A stretch of 64,000 bases of DNA, taken from Pseudoalteromonas luteoviolacea. Lineage in GTDB: Bacteria > Pseudomonadota > Gammaproteobacteria > Enterobacterales > Alteromonadaceae. A program made the translations under genes and the position numbers. The stretch is from assembly GCF_001750165.1 (NCBI RefSeq), contig NZ_CP015411.1, positions 4,378,501 to 4,442,500 on the forward strand. The letters run 5' to 3'. Below, piece after piece: positions 26,418 to 34,399 of the stretch (positions are counted from its first letter, which is position 1; every line of letters begins with the position of its first letter). The notes beneath the pieces are model-generated. The model was not told the origin of the DNA. It was given only the letters and a program-made list of their open reading frames with translations, and ran no database searches.

Positions 26418-27742
26418 TTTGTCAACCTCGTTGGTAGTGGCTTGGTCACTTCATTCTTTGAATACACATACAACAACACAAAGAACATAAAATACGTTAC
26501 GGTGCATATTTGCGACAAAATCGTTGAAAACACGGTTTGCGGCGTAGCCCCTGCCCAACCTAAAATCAGGAAGGTCACCACAAATTGTGCGATGTTCAAC
26601 TTATGCCATTTACTACGATAACGAATTGAGCGTACTTTACCTCGGTCAAGCCATGGCAATAATGCCAATACAACTATCGACGCGCCCATAGCCACTACGC
26701 CTGCTAGTTTATCAGGAATAGCACGTAAAATCGCATAGAAAGGTGTAAAATACCAAACAGGGAAGATGTGTTCAGGTGTTTTCAGCGGATTAGCAGCTTC
26801 AAAATTAGGCGCTTCCAAAAAGAAACCGTTCATTTCCGGCATAAAGAAAACGACCCAGCAGAATAAAATCAAGAACCCTGCCACACCTAAAACATCTTTT
26901 ACGGTGTAATAAGGATGGAAAGGAATTGCATCCACCACATCTTTTTTATTGGTGTAGTATTCATGGAATTTAAAGTTTGGTTTGTCCTCTTCAGCAACAG
27001 AGCCTTTTTTACGTTTAATCTCAATACCATCAGGGTTATTAGAGCCCACTTCGTGCAACGCAACAATATGCAAGAACACAAGGATCACCAAAACCAATGG
27101 CAATGCGATAACGTGCAGCGCAAAGAATCGATTAAGAGTTGCCCCCGAGATAACATAATCACCTCGGATCCAAAGTGTTAAATCTTCACCAATGACAGGG
27201 ATTGCACCAAACAAGGAAATAATTACCTGCGCTCCCCAAAATGACATCTGACCCCAAGGTAACAGATAGCCCATAAATGCTTCAGCCATCAGCGCTAAGA
27301 ATATCAACATCCCAAATAACCATAATAGCTCTCTGGGCTTTTGGTAAGAGCCATAGATCATGCCTCTGAACATATGCAAATACACAACCACAAAGAATGC
27401 TGACGCGCCAGTGGAGTGAAGATATCGCAGTAGCCAACCGTACTCGACATCACGCATGATATACTCAACAGAAGCAAATGCGCCCTCAGCTGAAGGCACA
27501 AAATTCATCGTTAACCAAATACCCGTCACAATCTGGTTAACCAGTACCAAAATAGCTAACGAGCCAAAGAGATACCAAAAGTTGAAGTTTTTAGGAGCAG
27601 GATACTGCGCGATATGCATATTCCAAACGCGTGTCATAGGAATACGATCATTTATCCAACCTACGACTGAGCTAATCGTGCCGCTAGATTGTTTGCTAGG
27701 CTCATTTACAGCCTGATTTTGTTCTTCGTAATTAGTTGCCAT
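26414..27742 (-). CDS. petB: Cytochrome b of the bc1 complex
   Basis: The 442-residue membrane subunit carrying hemes bL and bH and the Qo and Qi sites. It shows histidine-containing helices (LRYLHSTGASAFF; FALHVIALPLVLVILVFLHIVALHEVG), the Qo motif PEWY in the variant form PVWYFTPFYAILRAIP, and eight or more membrane helices. Overlaps petA (TAATG) and petC by a few bases, forming a coupled operon. Confidence 0.96.
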   Translation of the reverse strand: MATNYEEQNQAVNEPSKQSSGTISSVVGWINDRIPMTRVWNMHIAQYPAPKNFNFWYLFGSLAILVLVNQIVTGIWLTMNFVPSAEGAFASVEYIMRDVEYGWLLRYLHSTGASAFFVVVYLHMFRGMIYGSYQKPRELLWLFGMLIFLALMAEAFMGYLLPWGQMSFWGAQVIISLFGAIPVIGEDLTLWIRGDYVISGATLNRFFALHVIALPLVLVILVFLHIVALHEVGSNNPDGIEIKRKKGSVAEEDKPNFKFHEYYTNKKDVVDAIPFHPYYTVKDVLGVAGFLILFCWVVFFMPEMNGFFLEAPNFEAANPLKTPEHIFPVWYFTPFYAILRAIPDKLAGVVAMGASIVVLALLPWLDRGKVRSIRYRSKWHKLNIAQFVVTFLILGWAGATPQTVFSTILSQICTVTYFMFFVLLYVYSKNEVTKPLPTRLTK

Positions 27743-28332
27743 TATGCCACCTCTTCTTCTTCACCCACTAAAATCGTGGTGTCATCTAGGAAGGTGTATG
27801 GGGGCACTTCCAAATTCAGTGGCGCAGGCACATTTTGGAACACACGCCCAGCCATATCAAATTTAGAGCCGTGGCACGGGCAGAAGAAACCGTCTGCTGT
27901 ACCTTCCACTTTTTCTCCAAACCCACCATTCATAAATGTTGGAGAGCAACCCAGATGGGTACAGATCCCTACAGCAACAAAAATCTCTTCTCGCTTAGAA
28001 CGATAGCTATTTTTCGCCGAATCTAACTGTTGTGCTTCATCTGAGTTAGGGTCACGAAGTTGACCTTCGTGTTGTTTCATTTGTTCTAACATTTTTGGTG
28101 TACGATAGATAACCCACACAGGTTTTCCTCGCCACTCAACACGAATTAATTGTCCAGGCTCAAGTTTGCTTATGTCCACTTCTACAGGAGCCCCTGCAGA
28201 TTTAGCACGCTCACTTGGATTCCAAGACGCAATAAAAGGAACAGCAGCTCCAGCCGCACCAACACCACCTACGACAGAGGTAGCGATAGTTAAAAAACGG
28301 CGTCGGCTGTTGTCAACAGGCGCATTGCTCAT
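27742..28332 (-). CDS. petA: Rieske iron-sulfur protein of the bc1 complex
   Basis: A 196-residue protein with a twin-arginine-type signal anchor (SRRRFLTIA, residues 9-17). The [2Fe-2S] site is C124-T-H126-L-G-C129 and C151-P-C153-H154. It hands electrons from quinol to cytochrome c1 on the periplasmic side. First gene of petABC; its promoter must lie in 28333-28500. Confidence 0.97.
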   Translation of the reverse strand: MSNAPVDNSRRRFLTIATSVVGGVGAAGAAVPFIASWNPSERAKSAGAPVEVDISKLEPGQLIRVEWRGKPVWVIYRTPKMLEQMKQHEGQLRDPNSDEAQQLDSAKNSYRSKREEIFVAVGICTHLGCSPTFMNGGFGEKVEGTADGFFCPCHGSKFDMAGRVFQNVPAPLNLEVPPYTFLDDTTILVGEEEEVA

Positions 28333-28785
28333 CCACTTATCTCCACTATGATCCTCAACACTTGCTATATTGAGAACATCAGTTACAGCAGGTTAATTTT
28401 AAGATATTTCAAAATAGACGCGATCATTAGTAAAAACCATGTAAAAAGCACGGTTATTACTATTCTAATGATGACCATATAAAGTGCTAAGCGCTTCAAT
28501 AAACAGCCAATACTAGAAACGACAGGTTATGATATGACGTCTTTCGCAATGATTTCCTGACCAAGATCAACCTCTGTCCAGATGAGTGAAAATTTAATCA
28601 GACGATATCGCGAATAATTTACTTGCCCTGCAAGTGTAGCAGAGAAATGCTCATTAATTATTCACACGGATTTTTTTGCGATTTGACGAAAAGTAAGGAA
28701 TATATAAATTTATGAAGATTTAATAAGTGTTTTTACATTAGTTTATAGCAGCGCGTATGCACTGCTAAGAATACATAAACAGTGT
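28333..28785. other. Intergenic region upstream of petA
   Basis: About 450 bp without a supported gene. It should hold the petABC promoter, not fixed by eye. A small hairpin at 28747-28766 (8-bp stem with one G-U pair) follows the decayed small gene on the - strand but lacks a U-tract. Confidence 0.5.
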
Positions 28786-29115
28786 TTATGGCAGGACTTG
28801 AAGCCAACCTTTGAGCATATGGTAATTATCATACCCAGTCGTGCAGCTTGGTACATTACTCAAATACACTCTCACAACTTTTCCCATAGCATGGGCAGAT
28901 AAAACCATCGCTGTCATATCATGGCCTGCAGGCAGTTGGATCCACTTTGTTTGTCCTTGAGACATTTTCAAAATGAACGATAGATTTTTGTTATTTTGCG
29001 ACGCATGCTCATCGTGCCATGATATTAGCTCCGAGATTGTTCCCTGACACTATGCATCTGCATAAGTAAAAAATGGTAGTAGTGAAAAAACAATAGCAAC
29101 AAGTTGAAACTTCAT
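28786..29115 (-). pseudogene. Small secreted protein gene interrupted by an in-frame TAG
   Basis: Reading from ATG 29115 gives a signal peptide MKFQLVAIVFSLLPFFTYADA, then a TAG at codon 22 (29050-29052), then a clean frame of 88 more codons (CQGTISELISWHDEH to GWLQVLP) ending at TAA 28786. The whole frame is a paralogue of the intact gene at 29472-29777: same signal-peptide layout, W-I-L/Q-L-P, ALxAxAxGK-V and S-C-x-x-G-x-x-x-Y. The TAG replaces the residue just before the first mature cysteine. It is therefore a recently inactivated copy by nonsense mutation, unless TAG is read through. Confidence 0.85.
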
Positions 29116-29194
29116 AATTCTCCAAATAAATCAATATTTTAAACTATAGCCATTTTACTCTATAACTCCCTCCCCCTTAAATATTAAAAACAAA

Positions 29195-29325
29195 TTGAGA
29201 ACTAAAAAAGAAACAAACAACCAGTACAAGGCTGGTTTTTGGAAAGTTCTGCAATGTTTTTGAGAACTGTGCCTACTTACGTTCAATGCGACGAGCGTCA
29301 CGAGTAACAAAGCAAGCTTTACATA
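29195..29325 (-). pseudogene. Duplicated 3' end of rpsI with its terminator
   Basis: Bases 29277-29325 match 30101-30149 of rpsI with three mismatches in 49. The copy encodes FVTRDARRIERK then a stop. Relative to rpsI it has lost 27 bp between the 9-bp direct repeats TTCTTACGT (30071-30079 and 30098-30106). The GAGAACTGTG stretch (29262-29271) and a decayed version of the rpsI terminator (AACCAG / CTGGTT, 29219-29237) follow. It has no start and is not a gene. Confidence 0.88.
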
Positions 29326-29429
29326 AACCAGCAAGTGTAGCAAAGGTGTGGCGATAAATTGGTCAACCCGAGATTGTATTTAGTTTTTTGAAAGTTTAGA
29401 ACAGTAGAGGAGGCCACTTTAGAAAGTTT

Positions 29430-29452
29430 AAAAAGCGGCGAGAACCGCTTTC
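29430..29452 (-). terminator. Terminator of the small secreted protein gene
   Basis: - strand hairpin AAAGCGG / CCGCTTT with a 6-nt loop followed by TTTTTAAAC, 20 bp after the stop codon at 29472. Confidence 0.8.
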
Positions 29453-29471
29453 TTTATTCTTATTAAGATAG

Positions 29472-29777
29472 TTATTGAATGAGGAAGTAGCCATTTAATT
29501 TGCGGTAATGTTCCCATCCAGCTGAACAGCTTGTAACATCTCGGTCTCGCCAATATAAAGCGACTTCTTTGCCTGCTGCATATGCAGTTAGCGCCATTGA
29601 TAGCGAAGTTTGATCGTCGGGTAATAAAATCCAACGAGTATTTGTATTGTCTAAATAAATTGCAGCTTGATTTTTGTCAGTCCACTTTACTAGCTTAATT
29701 ATTTTCCCTCTACAGGTCACCTCTGCTTGAGCAGTGAATGTAAATATTAAAATGAAAATACAAATAAGGTATTTCAT
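29472..29777 (-). CDS. Small secreted protein with two conserved cysteines, function unknown
   Basis: A 101-residue protein with a Sec signal peptide (MKYLICIFILIFTFTAQA) and a mature part of about 83 residues with exactly two cysteines (in VTCRG and TSCSAG), likely one periplasmic disulfide. Not a family I can name. The conserved core shared with the decayed paralogue at 28786-29115 is W-I-L-L-P, ALTAYAAGKEV and SCxxGWxxY. It sits alone between rpsI and the duplicated rpsI tail, with its own terminator. Confidence 0.75.
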   Translation of the reverse strand: MKYLICIFILIFTFTAQAEVTCRGKIIKLVKWTDKNQAAIYLDNTNTRWILLPDDQTSLSMALTAYAAGKEVALYWRDRDVTSCSAGWEHYRKLNGYFLIQ

Positions 29778-30000
29778 AATCAGTCCTTTTGAATTTCTAA
29801 ATTTAAAAAGTACCTGTCACAAGACACGCCTATTGCAAAAGTGGTGCAACACCGGAACAGGCGTAATCGCAAGTTCAAACCAGGTTAAAGAACCTCAGAA
29901 CGGAATGGCCAATGACTATTGATTTTAAACTGTTGAATACCACCAACTAAGTGACAGACCCACCACAACTGTACCATTTAAATGTACAAAAAAGAAACAA

Positions 30001-30025
30001 AAAACCCAGCACAAGGCTGGGTTTT
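30001..30025 (-). terminator. Terminator after rpsI
   Basis: Stem AACCCAGC / GCTGGGTT with a 5-nt loop and A/T tracts on both sides, 24 bp after the rpsI stop at 30049 on the - strand (run of T after the stem). Confidence 0.9.
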
Positions 30026-30048
30026 TGAAAATTCTGAAACGTAATAAA

Positions 30049-30438
30049 TTAACGTTTTGAGAACTGTGTCTTCTTACGTGCTTTCTTAAGACCAACTTTC
30101 TTACGTTCAACGCGACGAGCGTCACGAGTAACAAAGCCAGCTTTACGTAGAGTAGGACGTAGTGACTCGTCAAACTCCATTAGTGCACGAGTGATACCGT
30201 GGCGGATTGCGCCAGCTTGACCAGTCATACCACCACCTGCAACAGTGATGTAAAGGTCAAACTTCTCAGTTAGCTCAACTAGCTCTAGTGGCTGACGAAC
30301 AACCATGCGAGAAGTTTCACGACCGAAGTATTCTTCGATAGAACGTTGGTTAATTACGATGTTGCCAGTGCCTGGGCGTAAGAATACGCGAGCACTTGAA
30401 CTTTTACGACGACCTGTACCGTAGTATTGATTTGCCAT
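30049..30438 (-). CDS. rpsI: Small ribosomal subunit protein uS9
   Basis: A 129-residue S9. It starts ANQYYGTGRRKSSSARVFL, contains the GGGMTGQAGAIRHGI signature and ends in the basic tail KKARKKTQFSKR, whose last residues reach the P-site tRNA. Second gene of rplM-rpsI, 11 bp downstream of rplM. Its 3' end was duplicated nearby (29195-29325). Confidence 0.98.
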   Translation of the reverse strand: MANQYYGTGRRKSSSARVFLRPGTGNIVINQRSIEEYFGRETSRMVVRQPLELVELTEKFDLYITVAGGGMTGQAGAIRHGITRALMEFDESLRPTLRKAGFVTRDARRVERKKVGLKKARKKTQFSKR

Positions 30439-30449
30439 GATAGTGCTCC

Positions 30450-30878
30450 TTAAATGTCTAGAACCTGAGGCTGTTGTGCCGCATGGTTGTGCTCGTTACC
30501 AGCGTAAACTTTAAGTTTACGGAACATTTCACGACCTAGAGGACCGCGAGGTAACATGCCTTTAACTGCTTTTTCGATGATCATTTCAGGCTTTTTAGCT
30601 TGAAGTTTTTCGAAGTTAACAGACTTAAGACCACCTGGGTAACCAGAGTGAGCGTAGTACATTTTCTGCTGAGCTTTGTTACCAGTTACAGTAACTTTTT
30701 CAGCGTTGATAACGATGATGTAATCACCAGTGTCAACATGTGGAGTGTACTCAGCCTTGTGCTTACCGCGTAGGCGAGTAGCGATTTCAGTAGCAATACG
30801 ACCTAAAGTTTTACCTTCAGCGTCAACTACGTACCAGTCACGTTTTACAGTTTCTGGTTTAGCAACAAACGTTTTCAT
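30450..30878 (-). CDS. rplM: Large ribosomal subunit protein uL13
   Basis: A 142-residue L13 with MKTFVAKPETVKRDWYVVDAEGKTLGRIATEIATRLRGK-type N-terminus and MLPRGPLGREMFRKLKVYAG. In E. coli L13 represses its own rplM-rpsI mRNA. First gene of the operon, with a structured leader of about 150 nt upstream. Confidence 0.98.
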   Translation of the reverse strand: MKTFVAKPETVKRDWYVVDAEGKTLGRIATEIATRLRGKHKAEYTPHVDTGDYIIVINAEKVTVTGNKAQQKMYYAHSGYPGGLKSVNFEKLQAKKPEMIIEKAVKGMLPRGPLGREMFRKLKVYAGNEHNHAAQQPQVLDI

Positions 30879-31063
30879 TTATAAAATCCAAAGTTTTCAG
30901 TTAAAACCACAGGTAGTCAGAGGACTACCGCTCTACTAATGGTGCTTCAACCCCTTCGAGTTTAAGACTTTTTTGCCGCTCAAGTCGGTGGCTAAGCCGA
31001 CGAGGGCTATAGAACGCAACGTGGCAGGCCGCGGATTATAGCAAGGGTAGTTGGGAAAAACCA
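30879..31063 (-). promoter_or_regulatory. rplM-rpsI promoter and probable L13 autoregulatory leader
   Basis: A perfect - strand -10 TATAAT lies at 31035-31040; a weak -35 TGGTTT lies 17 bp upstream (31058-31063). Transcription would start near 31028, giving a leader of about 150 nt. The leader can form GGTAGTC / GACTACC (30912-30929) and GTCGG / CCGAC (30984-31001) hairpins. L13 control of this mRNA is known in E. coli; its conservation here is inference. Confidence 0.65.
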
Positions 31064-31100
31064 GCATATGGCCGATTTTTCCGCCAGAATTCTTATTTAA

Positions 31101-32192
31101 TTAAGCTAGGTGCTCTCGAGATAAGTACTCAAGTGATTGCATTTCTTGTAAACGACTGATACAGCGCCTAAATTCGAAGTTTAACGTGCCTTCTGTATAG
31201 ATATCATCGATAGGTGCTTCACACGAAATGATCAATGTCACATTGCGCTCATAAAACTCATCAACTAATGCGATAAAACGTCGAGCAGCATCATCATTAG
31301 ACTGCCCCATTTGCTTTACATTCGAAAGAATAACCGTGTTGTATAATCGGCTAATCTCCATATAATCAACTTGTGAGCGCGCTGTTTCACATAACTGAGT
31401 AAAATCAAACATCGCAATACAATCTGATACCTTGCGCGTTTTAATCATTCGCCCTTCAATTTCTATTTCCGTATCCAGTTTGCCTGGCTCTGGCGATAAT
31501 TTATCAAAATATTCAAACAAATTTTCATCCGCTTGCGCATCAAGCGGGCTATGAAATATTTCTGCCGATTCTAACGTACGCAGTCGGTAGTCGATCCCAG
31601 AGTCCACATTAACGATTTCAGTGTTCGCTTTAACAAGCGCAATGGCGGGCAGGAAGCGTGCACGCTGTAATCCATTACGATAGAGCTCATCTGGCACGAT
31701 GTTCGATGTCGCAACTAAAACGATGCCACGTTCAAAAAGCGCTTCCATCAAGCCACCGAGTAACATAGCGTCAGTAATATCTTGAACAAAAAATTCATCA
31801 AAACAGATGATATCTGTTTCAGCTTTAAAAATGTCTGCAACCACATTCAATGGGTTTTTCACTTCATTCAGCTTTTTTAGTTCATCATGTACACGATGCA
31901 TAAAACGGTGAAAATGCACCCGCATTTTTCTATCACTGGGTAACGCCTCGTAAAAAGTATCTACCAAATAGGTTTTTCCACGGCCTACCCCGCCCCAAAA
32001 ATATAGACCTTTTACCGGCTCACGCTGTTTTTTACCAAACAGCTTGGCGAAAAACCCCTGTGGCTCAGGAGGCTGAGCAACTAAATCATCGTATAAACGC
32101 TGTAAATGCTTGACCGCATTCTCCTGTGCACTGTCGTATTGAAAGTCATCTCTTTTAAGGTCTTCTTGATACTTTTCCCAAGGCGTCATCAT
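31101..32192 (-). CDS. zapE: Cell division ATPase ZapE (AFG1 family)
   Basis: A 363-residue AFG1-like P-loop ATPase. Walker A is GGVGRGKT (residues 67-74), Walker B IICFDEFFV, sensor-like LVATSNIVPDELY. ZapE associates with the Z-ring and destabilises FtsZ polymers under low-oxygen or stress conditions in E. coli. Position next to rplM and opposite zapG (yhcB) is conserved. Confidence 0.94.
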   Translation of the reverse strand: MMTPWEKYQEDLKRDDFQYDSAQENAVKHLQRLYDDLVAQPPEPQGFFAKLFGKKQREPVKGLYFWGGVGRGKTYLVDTFYEALPSDRKMRVHFHRFMHRVHDELKKLNEVKNPLNVVADIFKAETDIICFDEFFVQDITDAMLLGGLMEALFERGIVLVATSNIVPDELYRNGLQRARFLPAIALVKANTEIVNVDSGIDYRLRTLESAEIFHSPLDAQADENLFEYFDKLSPEPGKLDTEIEIEGRMIKTRKVSDCIAMFDFTQLCETARSQVDYMEISRLYNTVILSNVKQMGQSNDDAARRFIALVDEFYERNVTLIISCEAPIDDIYTEGTLNFEFRRCISRLQEMQSLEYLSREHLA

Positions 32193-32326
32193 ATTTTTTA
32201 TTAAACTGAGCAGTTTTCTTTGTCCAATATATTAACACGCATCCATTCTCAGCGTATATTTAACCTATCGATAGATAGAATTTTAGTAAAAGTAATAGGT
32301 GGCACTCACCTTACACAGGAGTATGT

Positions 32327-32782
32327 ATGACAACAATTGCATGGTTGGGCTTATTGATCATCGTAGCGATCAGTGCATTTTTCTTAGGTTCACTCTTTAC
32401 CAAAAAGCAGTTCAAACATGAAGAATTGGAACAACAGGCACAACAAGCTGAGCAAAATTTAGAGCAATATAGACAAGACGTTGCAGATCACCTAGCCAAC
32501 ACCAAAAAGCTAGTGGGTAAAATGCAAGACAACTATAGCCAACTACTTCAGCATGTAGAAGACACGAATCAACTTTTACTTGAAGAAAAGCGAAGCCAAC
32601 CTAATCAACCTTTTTTCTCAAAAGAAACCACCGAGCAACTTCAAGCCTCATTGCGTGCAAGGCCAGAAAAAAGACGAAACTCAGAGTCTACCCACAATGC
32701 CCCTCCAGCGGACTATGCAGAAGGTGAAAGTGGATTATTCAACGACGATCGCGCAAAAAGCGAGCAATTAAAAACTTCTTGA
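32327..32782 (+). CDS. zapG: YhcB/ZapG (DUF1043) inner-membrane cell-envelope protein
   Basis: A 151-residue protein with one N-terminal membrane helix (LGLLIIVAISAFFLGSLF) followed by a long coiled coil (QAQQAEQNLEQYRQDVADHLANT, NYSQLLQHVEDTNQLL) and a disordered polar tail. YhcB links division and envelope growth in E. coli. Divergent from zapE and good ribosome site CAGGAG. Confidence 0.9.
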   Translation: MTTIAWLGLLIIVAISAFFLGSLFTKKQFKHEELEQQAQQAEQNLEQYRQDVADHLANTKKLVGKMQDNYSQLLQHVEDTNQLLLEEKRSQPNQPFFSKETTEQLQASLRARPEKRRNSESTHNAPPADYAEGESGLFNDDRAKSEQLKTS

Positions 32783-32830
32783 TGAACTTTTTTTTAACCA
32801 CATAGTCTTTAGAAATAACCACCAAATAAC

Positions 32831-32851
32831 AGAGCGGGTGCTACCCGCTCT
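32831..32851 (+). terminator. Hairpin between zapG and degQ
   Basis: Perfect 9-bp stem AGAGCGGGT / ACCCGCTCT with a 3-nt loop, 49 bp after the zapG stop. It lacks a U-tract (followed by AAAAACT), so it may attenuate or stabilise rather than terminate. Confidence 0.5.
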
Positions 32852-32943
32852 AAAAACTGACTCATATTATCTCGGTCAATTGCTCATTATCGGTGAGCCC
32901 AGGTGATATGTTTAACGCTGTTATTTAGGAGAATTTCCAGACT

Positions 32944-34296
32944 ATGAAATTAAAATTAACTTTATTATCCGCAGCGCTTTTTTCTTCTAGCTTACTTTTA
33001 GCACCACATAGTGCTGAAGCGAGGCTCCCTGTTGCGGTTGACGGTCAACAACTACCGACATTGGCACCAATGTTGGAACGTGTAACCCCTGGTGTTGTCA
33101 GCATTCAAGTTTCTGGTGCCAAAGAGGTGAGGCGACGTGTTGACCCATTTGATTTTTTCTTCGGAAACCCACCTCCACGCACACAAAAGCGCCCTTTCAG
33201 TGGGCTAGGTTCAGGTGTCATTATTGACGCAGATGAAGGTTATGTTGTCACCAATAATCACGTGATTGATGAAGCAGACAATATTATCGTCACCCTCAAA
33301 GATGGTCGAGAATTCAAAGCCCAGCTCATCGGTGCTGATAAAGAATCTGATATCGCGTTATTACAAATAGATAGCGAAGACCTCACAGAGGTAAAGCTTG
33401 CCGATTCAGATAAATTGCGGGTTGGTGATTTCTCCGTCGCCATTGGTAACCCGTTTGGTTTAAGCCATACAGTCACCTCTGGTATTGTCAGTGCTCTTGG
33501 ACGAAGCGGTTTAAATATCGAAGGTTACGAAGACTTTATTCAAACAGATGCAGCCATTAACCAAGGTAACTCTGGCGGTGCTTTAGTTAATCTAAAAGGC
33601 GAGTTAATCGGCATTAATACGGCGATTCTTGGTGCATCAGGCGGCAACGTCGGGATCGGATTTGCGATTCCTTCAAATATGATGAAAAACCTCGTTGACC
33701 AAATCATTGAGTATGGCCAAGTCAGACGTGGATCTCTGGGGATTGTTGGCCGTACACTTAACGCCGGTCTCGCAGAAGCACAAGGTTTTGATGTCAAACA
33801 AGGTGTGTATATTCAAGAAGTCGCCAAAGACTCTGCAGCTTCTGAGGCTGGAGTTAAAGCCAACGATGTCATTGTGAGCATTGATGGTGATAAAGTAGAA
33901 AGTATCGAAGAGCTTCGCGGCAAAATTGCCACACTAGGTGAAGGGCGTGAAATCGAAGTCGGTATTTATCGCGACGGAAAAAGACGAACGCTAGATGTCA
34001 AATTGCAAGGTCAAAATGAACGACAAGCACAAGCAGATAGGATCCATCCAAGCTTAAAGGGTGCCGTGCTCGAAAGCGATGAGCGAAACGGTAATCAAGG
34101 CATTGTTGTGGTTAGCATAGAAGAACGCTCTCCTGCGGCACGTGTCGGATTGCAAGAAGGAGATGTAATCATGCAAGTCAACCGTCAGCGTGTCACCACA
34201 GTACGAGAAATGAAGCGTTTAATTGATGATATTCAAGGTAATATCGTGCTAGGGATCAAGCGTGGACGAGATTCGGTTTTCTATTTAATTCAATAA
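32944..34296 (+). CDS. degQ: Periplasmic serine protease DegQ (HtrA family)
   Basis: A 450-residue periplasmic protease and chaperone for misfolded envelope proteins. Signal peptide to about residue 26 (SAEA), trypsin-like domain with H106 (TNNHVID), D136 (DIALL) and S210 (GNSGG), then two PDZ domains (about 255-345 and 360-445). Followed by degS, the usual tandem. Ribosome site AGGAG. Confidence 0.95.
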   Translation: MKLKLTLLSAALFSSSLLLAPHSAEARLPVAVDGQQLPTLAPMLERVTPGVVSIQVSGAKEVRRRVDPFDFFFGNPPPRTQKRPFSGLGSGVIIDADEGYVVTNNHVIDEADNIIVTLKDGREFKAQLIGADKESDIALLQIDSEDLTEVKLADSDKLRVGDFSVAIGNPFGLSHTVTSGIVSALGRSGLNIEGYEDFIQTDAAINQGNSGGALVNLKGELIGINTAILGASGGNVGIGFAIPSNMMKNLVDQIIEYGQVRRGSLGIVGRTLNAGLAEAQGFDVKQGVYIQEVAKDSAASEAGVKANDVIVSIDGDKVESIEELRGKIATLGEGREIEVGIYRDGKRRTLDVKLQGQNERQAQADRIHPSLKGAVLESDERNGNQGIVVVSIEERSPAARVGLQEGDVIMQVNRQRVTTVREMKRLIDDIQGNIVLGIKRGRDSVFYLIQ

Positions 34297-34321
34297 AGAA
34301 TGCAAAAAACTTATTAGAATT

Positions 34322-34345
34322 ACACAGCGGCTCTTGCCGCTGTGT
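34322..34345 (+). terminator. Terminator between degQ and degS
   Basis: Perfect 10-bp stem ACACAGCGGC / GCCGCTGTGT with TCTT loop, followed by TGTTTTGTG. It separates degQ (stop 34296) from degS (GTG 34400). Confidence 0.8.
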
Positions 34346-34399
34346 TGTTTTGTGTCATGATAGTTTTATCACAAAATAAAATATGTATAACAATAAACC

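Noticed and set aside
29810..29865. ACCTGTCAC near 29811 as a second lux box
   Set aside because: Only one half-site resembles the lux box; the other half is not complementary.
29155..30173. Two small - strand frames (29155-29343 and 29925-30173) sharing YVKLALLLVTLVALNV
   Set aside because: They are another reading frame of the rpsI tail and its duplicate, not a real pair of proteins.
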